In this document: piece after piece, positions 32,728 through 40,637 of the stretch
How positions within the stretch are numbered: the first letter of the stretch is position 1
Layout: every line of letters begins with the position of its first letter
Assembly (NCBI RefSeq): GCF_019049325.1
Contig: NZ_JAGMUO010000097.1
Coordinates: forward strand, 186,001-250,000
Direction of reading: 5' to 3'
Length of the DNA: 64,000 bases
DNA from: Streptomyces sp. AC512_CC834
GTDB lineage: Bacteria > Actinomycetota > Actinomycetes > Streptomycetales > Streptomycetaceae
Made by a program: the position numbers and the translations under genes
The notes under the pieces: model-generated
Databases searched by the model: none
What the model was told of the DNA's origin: nothing
Seen by the model: the letters and a program-made list of their open reading frames with translations, nothing else

Positions 32728-33914
32728 GACTCAGACACCGTCTGTTCGCCGTGGCCGCGGCGGCAGGCCTCACCGGCGCCCTGCTCACGTTCGGCGCCGC
32801 ACCGCCCGCGGACGCCGCGGTGCCCGACACCATCCCCCTGAAGATCACCAACAACTCCGCCCGCGGCGACGCCGTGTACATCTACAACCTGGGCACCTCG
32901 CTGACGACCGGTCAGCAGGGCTGGGCCGACTCGAACGGCACCTTCCACGCCTGGCCCGCCGGGGGCAATCCCCCCACCCCCGCCCCGGACGCGTCCATCC
33001 CCGGACCGGCCGCGGGACAGACCAAGACGATCCGGATCCCCAAGCTGTCCGGACGCGTCTACTTCTCCTACGGCCAGAAGCTCGACTTCCGGCTGACCAC
33101 CGGCGGCCTGGTCCAACCCGCCGTCCAGAACCCGAGCGACCCCAACCGCAACATCCTGTTCAACTGGTCCGAGTACACACTCAACAACGACGGACTGTGG
33201 CTGAACAGCACCCAGGTCGACATGTTCTCCGCGCCGTACACGGTCGGCGTGCAGCGCGCCGACGGCAGCGTGACCAGCGCCGGGCAGCTCAAGGCCGGTG
33301 GCTACAACGGGGTGTTCAACGCGCTGCGGGCACAGCCCGGCTGGGGCGGACTGATCCAGACCCGCCCCGACGGCACCGTCCTGCGGGCGCTCGCGCCCCT
33401 GTACGGAGTGGAGACCGGGGCACTGCCCGCGTCGGTCATGGACGACTACATCAACCGGGTCTGGCAGAAGTACACGACGGCCACACTCACCGTCACGCCC
33501 TTCGGGAACCAGCCGGACACCAAGTACTTCGGGCGGGTCTCGGGCAACGTCATGAACTTCACCAACACCTCCGGCGCGGTCGTCACGAGCTTCCAGAAGC
33601 CCGACGCGTCCAGCGTCTTCGGCTGCCACAAGCTCCTGGACGCGCCCAACGACCAGGTACGCGGACCGATCTCCCGCACGCTGTGCGCCGGCTTCAACCG
33701 CTCGACGCTGCTGAGCAATCCCAACCAGCCCGATCCGTCCGCGGCCAACTTCTACCAGGACTCCGTGACCAACCACTACGCCCGGATCATCCACTCCCGG
33801 ATGGCCGACGGAAAGGCGTACGCCTTCGCCTTCGACGACGTCGGCAACCACGAGTCGCTGGTGCACGACGGCAACCCGGCCGAGGCCCGGCTCACCCTCG
33901 CGCCCTTCGACTGA
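32718..33914 (+). CDS. Secreted beta-1,3-glucanase, glycoside hydrolase family 64 (second copy)
   Basis: A 398-aa secreted protein with signal peptide cleaved near ADAAVPDT (residues ~33-36). Catalytic residues align as Glu152 (FNWSEYTLN) and Asp168 (NSTQVDMFS), 16 apart. It is colinear over its whole length with the GH64 at 11585, with identical blocks such as PAVQN and NHESLVHDG, so the two are paralogues from duplication or separate gains. Unlike the first copy it carries CebR-like operators, so the copies are probably regulated differently. Start GTG 32718 has GGAGGTGG upstream. Confidence 0.95.
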   Translation: MLSGLRHRLFAVAAAAGLTGALLTFGAAPPADAAVPDTIPLKITNNSARGDAVYIYNLGTSLTTGQQGWADSNGTFHAWPAGGNPPTPAPDASIPGPAAGQTKTIRIPKLSGRVYFSYGQKLDFRLTTGGLVQPAVQNPSDPNRNILFNWSEYTLNNDGLWLNSTQVDMFSAPYTVGVQRADGSVTSAGQLKAGGYNGVFNALRAQPGWGGLIQTRPDGTVLRALAPLYGVETGALPASVMDDYINRVWQKYTTATLTVTPFGNQPDTKYFGRVSGNVMNFTNTSGAVVTSFQKPDASSVFGCHKLLDAPNDQVRGPISRTLCAGFNRSTLLSNPNQPDPSAANFYQDSVTNHYARIIHSRMADGKAYAFAFDDVGNHESLVHDGNPAEARLTLAPFD

Positions 33915-33935
33915 CCCGGCCCTGATACGGGTCTG

Positions 33936-33960
33936 CCCCCGTCCTCCGCCGGTGCGGGGG
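33936..33960 (+). terminator. Possible terminator after the second GH64 gene
   Basis: CCCCCG (33936-33941) pairs with CGGGGG (33955-33960) across a 13-nt loop, 22 nt after the stop codon. There is no T-run, as is common for Streptomyces terminators. Confidence 0.4.
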
Positions 33961-34013
33961 TCGGGGGCGGACGCGCGGTGCGGGCGGGCAAAGGCTCTCG
34001 GCGGAAGGGGTGG

Positions 34014-34862
34014 GTGGAGGTGGCGGCCGGCTGGGAGTGGGACGACACGTTGTTCTCGGGTACGGCCGCCCACTACCGGCGCGGGAGACTTCCGTACGCT
34101 CCCGGGCTGGCGGACGTGCTCGGCGGGGTGCTGGATCTCGACGGGCGGGGCCGGCTGATCGACCTGGGGTGCGGGCCGGGGACGATTGCCCTGGGTCTGG
34201 TCGGTCTGTTCGGCGAGGTCGTCGGTGTGGACCCGGACGCCGGAATGATCGACGCGGCGGCGCGCGAGGCCGAGGAGCGGGGAGTGACCGGCAAGGTACG
34301 GTGGATACGGGCCCGTGCCGAGGAACTGCCCGCGGGACTCGGGAGTTTCACCGTCGCGACCCTCGCCCAGTCCTTCCACTGGATGGACCGCGAGTCGGTG
34401 GCTGCGACCGTCAGGGGCCTGCTCCGGCCGGGCGGCGCCCTGGTGCACATCTCGGACGTGAAGACGCCCACGCGGACCGTCGCCGGGCTGCCGTACCCGG
34501 CGACTCCCTACGCGGCGATCGAGGAATTGGTCAGGCGCTGTCTCGGACCGGTCCGCCGGGCCGGCCAGGGTGTGCTCCCGCGAGGGACGCCGGGCGGTGA
34601 GGCGGCGGTGCTGTCCGCGGCGGGGTTCGCCGGCCCGTATCGCCATGTCGTGCCCGGCGGGCAGCCGTTGGAGCGCACGACGGACGACGTCGTCGCGGGG
34701 GTGTTCTCGATGTCGTTCTCGGCCCCGCACCTGTTCGGCGCCCGTCTCGGCGCCTTCGAGAAGGACCTGCGCGACCTGTTGCGCGAGGCGTCGCCCTCGG
34801 GCCGGTTCTCCGAACGGCAGCCGGGTACCGAGGTGTTCGTCTGGCCGCGCGGGCCGGAATGA
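34014..34862 (+). CDS. Class I SAM-dependent methyltransferase
   Basis: About 282 aa. GTG 34014 is preferred for the GGAAGGGG just upstream; GTG 33978 would add 12 basic residues. Motif I LIDLGCGPGTIAL, acidic loop VVGVDPDAGMID and post-motif ATLAQSFHWMDRESV (a UbiE/Methyltransf_11 hallmark) are clear. The C-terminal ~120 residues cap the substrate. No biosynthetic partner is adjacent, so the substrate cannot be inferred. It lies between the GH64 gene and a convergent oxidoreductase. Confidence 0.88.
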   Translation: MEVAAGWEWDDTLFSGTAAHYRRGRLPYAPGLADVLGGVLDLDGRGRLIDLGCGPGTIALGLVGLFGEVVGVDPDAGMIDAAAREAEERGVTGKVRWIRARAEELPAGLGSFTVATLAQSFHWMDRESVAATVRGLLRPGGALVHISDVKTPTRTVAGLPYPATPYAAIEELVRRCLGPVRRAGQGVLPRGTPGGEAAVLSAAGFAGPYRHVVPGGQPLERTTDDVVAGVFSMSFSAPHLFGARLGAFEKDLRDLLREASPSGRFSERQPGTEVFVWPRGPE

Positions 34863-34925
34863 CCACCCTCGCCACTTCCCCCACCGGTGGAGCGGCAGTG
34901 GACTCGTGACATACACCCCCGGCAG

Positions 34926-35888
34926 TCACGGCGTCAGCACGATCCTGCCGAACACCTCGCCGTCGTCCATCTTCCGGTGCGCCGACGCGGCCTCTTCCAG
35001 GGGCAGTACCTCGTGGACCACCGAACGCAGCTCGCCCCGGCTCGCGGCGGCGAACTGCTCGGCCCTGACGGCGTTCCGGTCGGGCACCGGGACGGTGGCG
35101 GCGCTGAAGGTGGCGAAGGACATCGACTTCTGGAACGCCGCCATCATGTGCGTGCCGAAGTCCGCCGGCGGTTGGCCCCCGACCGCGCCGACGACGACCA
35201 TGCGGCCGTTCGGCTCGAGCCGGGGGAAGAAGGAGGGCAGGTGCGGGCCCGCGACGACGTCCACGATCACGTCGTAACCCGCGGGTGCTTCCGGGTCCCC
35301 CTCCCCGGAACGGTCCAGGACATGGGTCGCGCCGAGTCCGCGCAGGCGCTCCCCCCGCTCGGCCGACGACGTCGTCACCGCCACCGCACCGGCACCGCCA
35401 CGGGCCGCGAGCTGGACCGTCATGATCCCGACGCTTCCGGCGGCGCCCCGCACCAGCACCGCCTCGCCGGGCGTGAAGTGGGCGTGGGAGAGGCCGAAGT
35501 GCGCCACCACTCCGGAACTGCCGAGCGTCACCGCGTCGACGGCGGAGAGACCGGAGGGGAGGGGCAGGAGTTCGTCGCCGGGGGCGATCGCCTGCTCCGC
35601 GTAGCCGCCGCCCACGCCGGTGGGGGCCCATACGCGCCGACCGACCCAGGAGGCATCGACGCCGTCGCCGACCTCGGTCACGGTGCCCACCACCTCGCCG
35701 CCGGGGACGTGGCCTGCTGTGAAGCCGTAGGAGGCGAGAGCACCGCTCCGGATGACGGCGTCGGCACCGCTCACGCCGATCGCCTCGGTGGTGATCAGCA
35801 CTTGTCCGCCGGCGGGGGCGGGGTCGGGGAGGTCGACGACCACCAGGCCCTCGGGTCCTCCGAACGCCTGGATCTCCACTGCCTTCAT
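34926..35888 (-). CDS. Zinc-binding-type quinone oxidoreductase (MDR family)
   Basis: A 320-aa medium-chain dehydrogenase/reductase from ATG 35888 with AAGGGAG. The GroES-like domain (1-115) starts MKAVEIQAFGGPEGL and lacks the catalytic and structural zinc cysteines. The Rossmann domain has VLVRGAAGSVGIMTVQLA (AxxGxVG NADPH motif) and ends with VHEVLPLEEAASAHRKMD, typical of QOR proteins. It would reduce quinones or enones with NADPH. It is a monocistronic gene and no regulator is beside it. Confidence 0.92.
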   Translation of the reverse strand: MKAVEIQAFGGPEGLVVVDLPDPAPAGGQVLITTEAIGVSGADAVIRSGALASYGFTAGHVPGGEVVGTVTEVGDGVDASWVGRRVWAPTGVGGGYAEQAIAPGDELLPLPSGLSAVDAVTLGSSGVVAHFGLSHAHFTPGEAVLVRGAAGSVGIMTVQLAARGGAGAVAVTTSSAERGERLRGLGATHVLDRSGEGDPEAPAGYDVIVDVVAGPHLPSFFPRLEPNGRMVVVGAVGGQPPADFGTHMMAAFQKSMSFATFSAATVPVPDRNAVRAEQFAAASRGELRSVVHEVLPLEEAASAHRKMDDGEVFGRIVLTP

Positions 35889-36130
35889 TGCCGCTCCCTT
35901 GCTCACTGAGGGTTCACCGGGGCCGTGTCTTTCGGACGCTAACGGATGCCCCCGTCCACTTCGCCGAAGTGAGAGTGGTGAGCGAACAATTGCCTCACTC
36001 GCCGCGCGCCGACGCGCGGTGTTGCCGCCGGTGCTGCCGCCCGTGCCGCGATGGGCGCCCGCGTGACCCGACTGGGCCAGTCGGGCCGCGGCGAGCGTTT
36101 CTCGATGGGCGGCCATTCGTTAGGGCGGAC

Positions 36131-36334
36131 ATGATCAAGAAGCTCGCCTGTGTCTCCGTCCTGGCCACCGCTCTGCTGGCGGCCGCTCCCGTCGCCGAGG
36201 CCGCCCCCGTGCCCGGTCCGTCCGCCGGGGTTCCCGGCGGTCCGCTCCTGGACGGTCTCCTCGGATCGCTCGAGGTGGGTCACCCCGCCACCTCGCCGCA
36301 GTCCCTGCTTCCCGAGGGCATCCTCGGCAGGTGA
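36131..36334 (+). CDS. 67-aa secreted peptide
   Basis: ATG 36131 opens a 67-aa frame: MIKKLACVSVLATALLAAAP then VAEA-APVPG, a textbook Sec signal with cleavage after about residue 25. The mature ~42 residues are Pro/Gly/Leu-rich (GVPGGPLLDGLLGSLEVG) and have no Cys, so it is neither a lipoprotein nor a chaplin. The ribosome site AGGGCGG is modest. A longer frame from 35888 is not signal-like. Function unknown. The 242-nt gap before it (35889-36130) holds nothing else I can support. Confidence 0.55.
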   Translation: MIKKLACVSVLATALLAAAPVAEAAPVPGPSAGVPGGPLLDGLLGSLEVGHPATSPQSLLPEGILGR

Positions 36335-36467
36335 CGGGCCGCGTGCGGAAGGGGAGCGAATGCGCGCAATCGCCCCCTCCGCCTCGGATGACCGGTTCAC
36401 GGTCGTGCTCCACCGGGCGCTCCCGCCGGCGCCAGACCGCGGCAGGTTTCCCGTAACCGCCGTCCGT

Positions 36468-36502
36468 CAGCCTCCAGGGAGTCAATCGAATCCAGGAGGC
36501 TG
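36468..36502 (+). promoter_or_regulatory. Hairpin that sequesters the GDPD ribosome binding site
   Basis: CAGCCTCC (36468-36475) is exactly complementary to GGAGGCTG (36495-36502), and the second arm contains the GGAGG Shine-Dalgarno (36495-36499) of the GTG start at 36505. The 19-nt loop is AT-richer. In the mRNA this stem would hide the ribosome site, a layout seen in translational switches. Confidence 0.55.
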
Positions 36503-36504
36503 CA

Positions 36505-37386
36505 GTGAAGCACGCGAGCAAGAGCGGCGCCGGTGTGGTGGTGGCCGCGCTCAGTGGTCTGGCCCTGGCGATGAGCTCCACCACCGCGCACGCCGCGACC
36601 GGCCCGGACGTCATCGCCCATCGCGGCTCCTCGGGCATGGCTCCCGAGAACACCGCCGCCGCCATCGACCTCGCCGCCGGCCAACGCGCCGACTACGTGG
36701 AAATCGACGTCCAACGCACCAAGGACGGCAAGCTCGTCAACTTCCACGACTGCACCATGGAACGCACCACCGACATCGAGGACATCTACCCCGACCGTCC
36801 CAGCTACCGCGTCTCCGACTTCACCTGGGCCGAGCTCCGCCACCTCGACGCCGGCTCCTGGTTCCACCCCCGCTACGCCGGCGAACCCCTCCTCACCCTC
36901 GACAACGTCATCCACCACATCGACCACACCCGCACCGGACTCCTCGCCGAGATCAGCCCCTGCGGCCAATACGGCACCACCGTCGCCACCGATCTCGCCG
37001 ACCACCTCAAGAACAAGCCCCGCTACCTCCGCAAAGCCCTCGCCCGTCACCAGCTCGCCGTCCAGTCCTTCCAGACGGACGACGCCCGCACCTTCCACAC
37101 CCGACTGCCCGACGTCCCGATCGGCATCCTCGACGCCGAGCGCCCCACCGACACCGAACTCGAACAACTCGCCCCATGGGCCGACCAGATCAATCCCCAG
37201 CACACCGTCACCGACCAGGCCCTCGTCGACCGCGTCCACGAACTCGGTATGGACATCAACGTCTGGACCGTCGACGAACCCGGCGCCATCCGCGCCATGA
37301 CGGGCCTCGGCGTCGACGGCGTCATCACGGACTACCCACAGGCCCTCACCCAGCGTCAGCAGGGCACCGGGAAGCCGGCTCTTTGA
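36505..37386 (+). CDS. Secreted glycerophosphodiester phosphodiesterase
   Basis: A 293-aa protein from GTG 36505. The signal peptide (to TTAHA-ATGP, ~residue 32) sends it outside the cell. The GDPD TIM barrel has AHRGSSGMAPENTAAA with the catalytic His-Arg, EIDVQRTKDGKLVNFHD with the Glu/Asp metal ligands and second catalytic His, and C-terminal INVWTVDEPGAIRAM. It cleaves glycerophosphodiesters to glycerol-3-phosphate for phosphate scavenging. A PhoP box was not evident by eye. Codon third positions are strongly C, in line with high expression. A hairpin covers its ribosome site. Confidence 0.93.
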   Translation: MKHASKSGAGVVVAALSGLALAMSSTTAHAATGPDVIAHRGSSGMAPENTAAAIDLAAGQRADYVEIDVQRTKDGKLVNFHDCTMERTTDIEDIYPDRPSYRVSDFTWAELRHLDAGSWFHPRYAGEPLLTLDNVIHHIDHTRTGLLAEISPCGQYGTTVATDLADHLKNKPRYLRKALARHQLAVQSFQTDDARTFHTRLPDVPIGILDAERPTDTELEQLAPWADQINPQHTVTDQALVDRVHELGMDINVWTVDEPGAIRAMTGLGVDGVITDYPQALTQRQQGTGKPAL

Positions 37387-37482
37387 CACGCACGGCCGTC
37401 GGGCGTTGACTGTCGGTACGGCGCAGAGCCATGCCGCTCCGGGGAACCCGGTGACCCAAGCAGCCCAGGAAAGCGGCACACG

Positions 37483-37830
37483 ATGATGTACGACCAGTCG
37501 CGCGCACAGCAGCCGTCGGATCAGCCCCCGCGCCGCCCCGAGCACCGTTCCGCGGCACCGGACGCGCTGCTGCCGTCGGCGGAGCGGGACGCGGTCCTGG
37601 ACCGTCTGCGCAAGGCGATCAACACCTTCGCCGACACTCCGCGCGAGGCCCTGGAGGAGGCGGAGGCCGCCTTCGACGACGCCGCGGCCCACCTCGCGCA
37701 CGCCCTCGCGGAACGGCGTCGTGCCCTGCACGAGAGCTGGCAGGACCAGGACACCGACGCGCGTTCCGAGGAACTGCGGATCGCGCTGCGGCAGTACCGC
37801 GAGATCACGCAGCGGCTGCTGCGCACGTAG
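37483..37830 (+). CDS. Small coiled-coil conserved hypothetical protein
   Basis: A 115-aa protein from ATG 37483 (ATG 37486 also possible) with AGGAAAG upstream. The first 30 residues are Gln/Pro/Arg-rich and disordered. From about 33 to 112 it is almost wholly helical (ERDAVLDRLRKAINTF, EALEEAEAAFDDAAAHLAHAL, RIALRQYREITQRLLR), fitting a coiled coil. No Cys, signal peptide or known domain. Similar short helical proteins are common in Streptomyces with unknown function. It stands alone. Confidence 0.7.
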   Translation: MMYDQSRAQQPSDQPPRRPEHRSAAPDALLPSAERDAVLDRLRKAINTFADTPREALEEAEAAFDDAAAHLAHALAERRRALHESWQDQDTDARSEELRIALRQYREITQRLLRT

Positions 37831-37865
37831 CGGCCGCCCCCCGACGGTCAGCCGCCCCCCGACGG

Positions 37866-38588
37866 TCAGACGAACTGCCGTACCACCAGCACCACGGCTC
37901 CCGCGACCGCGAGTGCCGCGGCCACCGTGCGGGTCCGTCGTACGTCCAGCCGCCGGGTCAGTGGCCGGGCGAGCAGTACCCCGGCCGCGGCGGCGGGCGC
38001 GAGCAGCGCGGCGCCGCGCAGTGCGTACGGGGCGACCGCGCCGGCCGCCGTCAGCGCGGCGAGACTCATCAGGGAACCGGCGAGGAAGAACGCGCTCATC
38101 GTGGCGCGCAGTTCCGGGCCGCTGAGCCGCTGCCACACCATCGCCATGGGCGGGCCGCCGATGGACGTGGCCGTGCCCATCAGTCCCGAGGCCATCCCGG
38201 CCAGGACGACCGAGGAGCGCCGCCGGCGCGGTACGTAACCGGCCGCGCTCACCGTGACGCCGGTGAGGACCACCGCCGCGATGAGCAGCGCGAGGTAGCG
38301 GGCGGGAAGGGCGACCACGAGCAGGGCACCGGCCAGCACTCCGGGCAGCCGGCCGGTGAGGGCCCAGCCGCAGCCGCGCAGGTCCGCCCGGCCGCGTTCG
38401 CGCACCAGCACCGTCGCGGTCACCCCGGTGGCGAGCAGCAGGACCGCCGTGGGGGCGAGGGCCGGGTCCACGAGTGAGAAGACCAGTGCGCCGATCATGC
38501 CGAGGCCGAAGCCGACGGAGACCTGGAGCAGCGCGCCGACGCCCACCGTGACCGAGAGCAGCACGAACTCCGGGCCGGTCAGCCCCAC
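37866..38588 (-). CDS. TauE/SafE family permease
   Basis: A 240-aa membrane protein with seven or eight predicted helices. GTG 38588 is chosen because GGACGGAG precedes it and it opens with the first helix. The two TauE repeats are visible: VGVGALLQVSVGFGLGMIGA and ASGLMGTATSIGGPPMAMV (GGPP motif). The family exports or imports small anions such as sulfite, sulfoacetate or other organic acids. It overlaps the end of the importer II ATPase gene by 10 nt and is the last gene of that operon, so it may handle a small acid linked with the importer II substrate, or sulfite. Confidence 0.88.
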   Translation of the reverse strand: MGLTGPEFVLLSVTVGVGALLQVSVGFGLGMIGALVFSLVDPALAPTAVLLLATGVTATVLVRERGRADLRGCGWALTGRLPGVLAGALLVVALPARYLALLIAAVVLTGVTVSAAGYVPRRRRSSVVLAGMASGLMGTATSIGGPPMAMVWQRLSGPELRATMSAFFLAGSLMSLAALTAAGAVAPYALRGAALLAPAAAAGVLLARPLTRRLDVRRTRTVAAALAVAGAVVLVVRQFV

Positions 38589-39631
38589 GAGGACTCCGTC
38601 CGCAGGGGGAAGTGGCACAGGGCCGTGTGGGACCGGGCCCCGTCGGCCGTCTCGCGCACGGCGAGCGGAGGTGCCTGGGTCGCGCACAGGTCCTGGGCAT
38701 GCGGGCACCGGGTGCGGAAGCGGCAGCCGGAGGGGATGTCGAAGGGCGAGGGGATCTCCCCCTGGAGCTGGATCTCCTCGCGGCGGGAGTCGCCGCCGGG
38801 TTTGAGGACGGGGGCGGCCGACATCAGGGCGGCCGTGTAGGGGTGCTGGGGGCTTTCGAAGACGTCGTCGGTGTCTCCGTGTTCGACGACTTTCCCCAGG
38901 TACATCACCGTCACGCGGTCGGAGATGTAGCGCACCACGGACAGGTCGTGGGAGATGAAGACGTAGGTGACGCCGAGGCGGGTGCGCAGGTCGGAGAGTA
39001 CGTTCAGGACCTGGGCCTGCACCGAGAGGTCGAGGGCGGAGACGGGCTCGTCGCAGACGATGAGATCGGGGTCCAGGGCCAGCGCGCGGGCGATGCCGAT
39101 GCGCTGGCGCTGCCCGCCGGAGAACTCGCCCGGGTAGCGGCGGCCGTCGCTCTCCCGCAGCCCGACCAGGTTCAGCAGTTCGCGGATCCGCCGGTCGCGT
39201 GCCTTGGCGTCCGGTACGACGTCCCGGTGGGTGCGCCAGGGTTCGCCGATCAGGTCGGCGGCCGACATGCGCGCGTTGAGCGAGGCGAAGGGGTCCTGGA
39301 AGACCATCTGCACCCGTCGCCGCCAGGCCAGCAGTTCCTTGCCGCGCAGGGCGAAGGGGTCGGTCCCGTCGAACCGTACGGTGCCCGCGTCCGGACGCTC
39401 GAGACCGAGCAGCACCCGGGCCAGGGTGGACTTGCCGCAGCCCGACTCGCCGACGAGTCCGAGGGTCTGGCCGCGGCCGACCCGCACGTCCACCCCGTCC
39501 AGGGCGGTCAGCCGGCGCCGGCCGCTGCCGAAGGTCTTGGTGACCCCTCGTACCTCCAGCAGCGGGGGGTCGTCCTGCGGACCGTCCGCTCGGGGCCCGG
39601 GGGTGGCGGTGGTGGCGCGGGAGTCAGACAC
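38579..39631 (-). CDS. Peptide/nickel-type ABC transporter ATPase (DppF-like), importer II
   Basis: A 350-aa ATPase: Walker A GESGCGKSTLAR, Q-loop MVFQDPFASLNAR, signature FSGGQRQRI, Walker B LIVCDEPVSALDLSVQ, H-loop FISHDL. The C-terminal oligopeptide/dipeptide domain includes SGCRFRTRCPHAQDLC, a Cys-rich segment typical of DppF. GTG 39631 overlaps the previous stop by 8 nt. It forms the ATPase pair with the next gene upstream. Unlike its counterpart in importer I it keeps the Cys-rich tail. Confidence 0.93.
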   Translation of the reverse strand: MSDSRATTATPGPRADGPQDDPPLLEVRGVTKTFGSGRRRLTALDGVDVRVGRGQTLGLVGESGCGKSTLARVLLGLERPDAGTVRFDGTDPFALRGKELLAWRRRVQMVFQDPFASLNARMSAADLIGEPWRTHRDVVPDAKARDRRIRELLNLVGLRESDGRRYPGEFSGGQRQRIGIARALALDPDLIVCDEPVSALDLSVQAQVLNVLSDLRTRLGVTYVFISHDLSVVRYISDRVTVMYLGKVVEHGDTDDVFESPQHPYTAALMSAAPVLKPGGDSRREEIQLQGEIPSPFDIPSGCRFRTRCPHAQDLCATQAPPLAVRETADGARSHTALCHFPLRTESSWG

Positions 39632-40637
39632 GGTCGAGCTCCTCGGAGAAGTGGCAGGCGGCCGAGCGGCCGTCGCCCGACGTACGCAGGGACGGCCGTT
39701 CCCGCACGCAGCGCTCGCGGGCCAGCGGGCAGCGGGCCTGGAAGACGCAGCCGGCGGGCACCGCGCTCAGCTCGGGCGGGCTGCCGGGGACGGCGGGCAG
39801 CGGGCGTCCGCGCACGCTGTCCTCCGGCACCGAGTCGAGCAGTCCCCTGGTGTAGGGGTGGCGGGGCGCGGCGAAGACGTCGTGCACCGGGCCGTTCTCG
39901 ACGACGGTGCCGGCGTACATCACGACCACGTCGTCGGCGCGCTGGGCGACCACGGCCAGGTCGTGGGTGATCAGGACGACGGCCATGTCCCGTTCGTCCT
40001 GGAGGTCCCGCAGCAGCCGCATGATCTGCGCCTGGACGGTCACGTCGAGGGCGGTGGTGGGTTCGTCGGCGATGAGCACGTCGGGCGCGAGTGCGACGGC
40101 CATCGCGATGAGCAGCCGCTGCCGCATGCCACCGGAGAACTGGTGGGGGTAGGACCGGGCCCGCTCCCTCGGCTCGGGGATGCCCACCCGCGTCATCAGC
40201 TCGATCGCCTTCTCGCGGGCCTGGCGCCGGGAGAGTCCGTGGTGGATGCGGAAGGGTTCGCCGATCTGCCTGCCCACCGGCTGCACCGGGTTGAGGGCGG
40301 TCAGCGCGTCCTGGAAGACGATCGACAGCACCGGTCCCGCCAGTTTGCGGCGTTGGGCCGGGCTCATGCGCAGGGTGTCGTCGCCCCTGACCCGGACGGC
40401 GCCGCCGGTCACCGCCGCCGCGGGGTCCAGCAGTCCGACGACGGACAGCGCGGTCATCGACTTGCCGCAGCCGGACTCGCCCAGCAGGGCCAGGGTGCGG
40501 CCGCGGTGGACGCTGAAGCTGACGCCGTCGACGGCCCGCAGGGTCCCCGACGGCGTGCTCAGGTCGACGCGCAGGTCCTCGACGTCGAGGGCCGGGGTGT
40601 CGGTGCCGGAGGCGGCGGCGCTGGTGGTGGTCGTCAC
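39624..40637 (-). CDS. Peptide/nickel-type ABC transporter ATPase (DppD-like), importer II
   Basis: A 337-aa ATPase from GTG 40637, overlapping the permease stop by 4 nt (GTGA). Walker A GESGCGKSMTALS, Q-loop IVFQDALTALNPVQ, signature FSGGMRQRL, Walker B VLIADEPTTALDVTVQ and H-loop LITHDL are intact, with a Cys-containing C-terminus CVFQARCPLARERC. It drives importer II with the DppF-like ATPase. Confidence 0.93.
   Translation of the reverse strand: MTTTTSAAASGTDTPALDVEDLRVDLSTPSGTLRAVDGVSFSVHRGRTLALLGESGCGKSMTALSVVGLLDPAAAVTGGAVRVRGDDTLRMSPAQRRKLAGPVLSIVFQDALTALNPVQPVGRQIGEPFRIHHGLSRRQAREKAIELMTRVGIPEPRERARSYPHQFSGGMRQRLLIAMAVALAPDVLIADEPTTALDVTVQAQIMRLLRDLQDERDMAVVLITHDLAVVAQRADDVVVMYAGTVVENGPVHDVFAAPRHPYTRGLLDSVPEDSVRGRPLPAVPGSPPELSAVPAGCVFQARCPLARERCVRERPSLRTSGDGRSAACHFSEELDRV

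Noticed and set aside
11585..33914. The two GH64 genes as ends of a large duplicated block or a composite element
   Set aside because: Only the GH64 genes are alike. Flanking DNA does not repeat and there is no transposase or terminal repeat.
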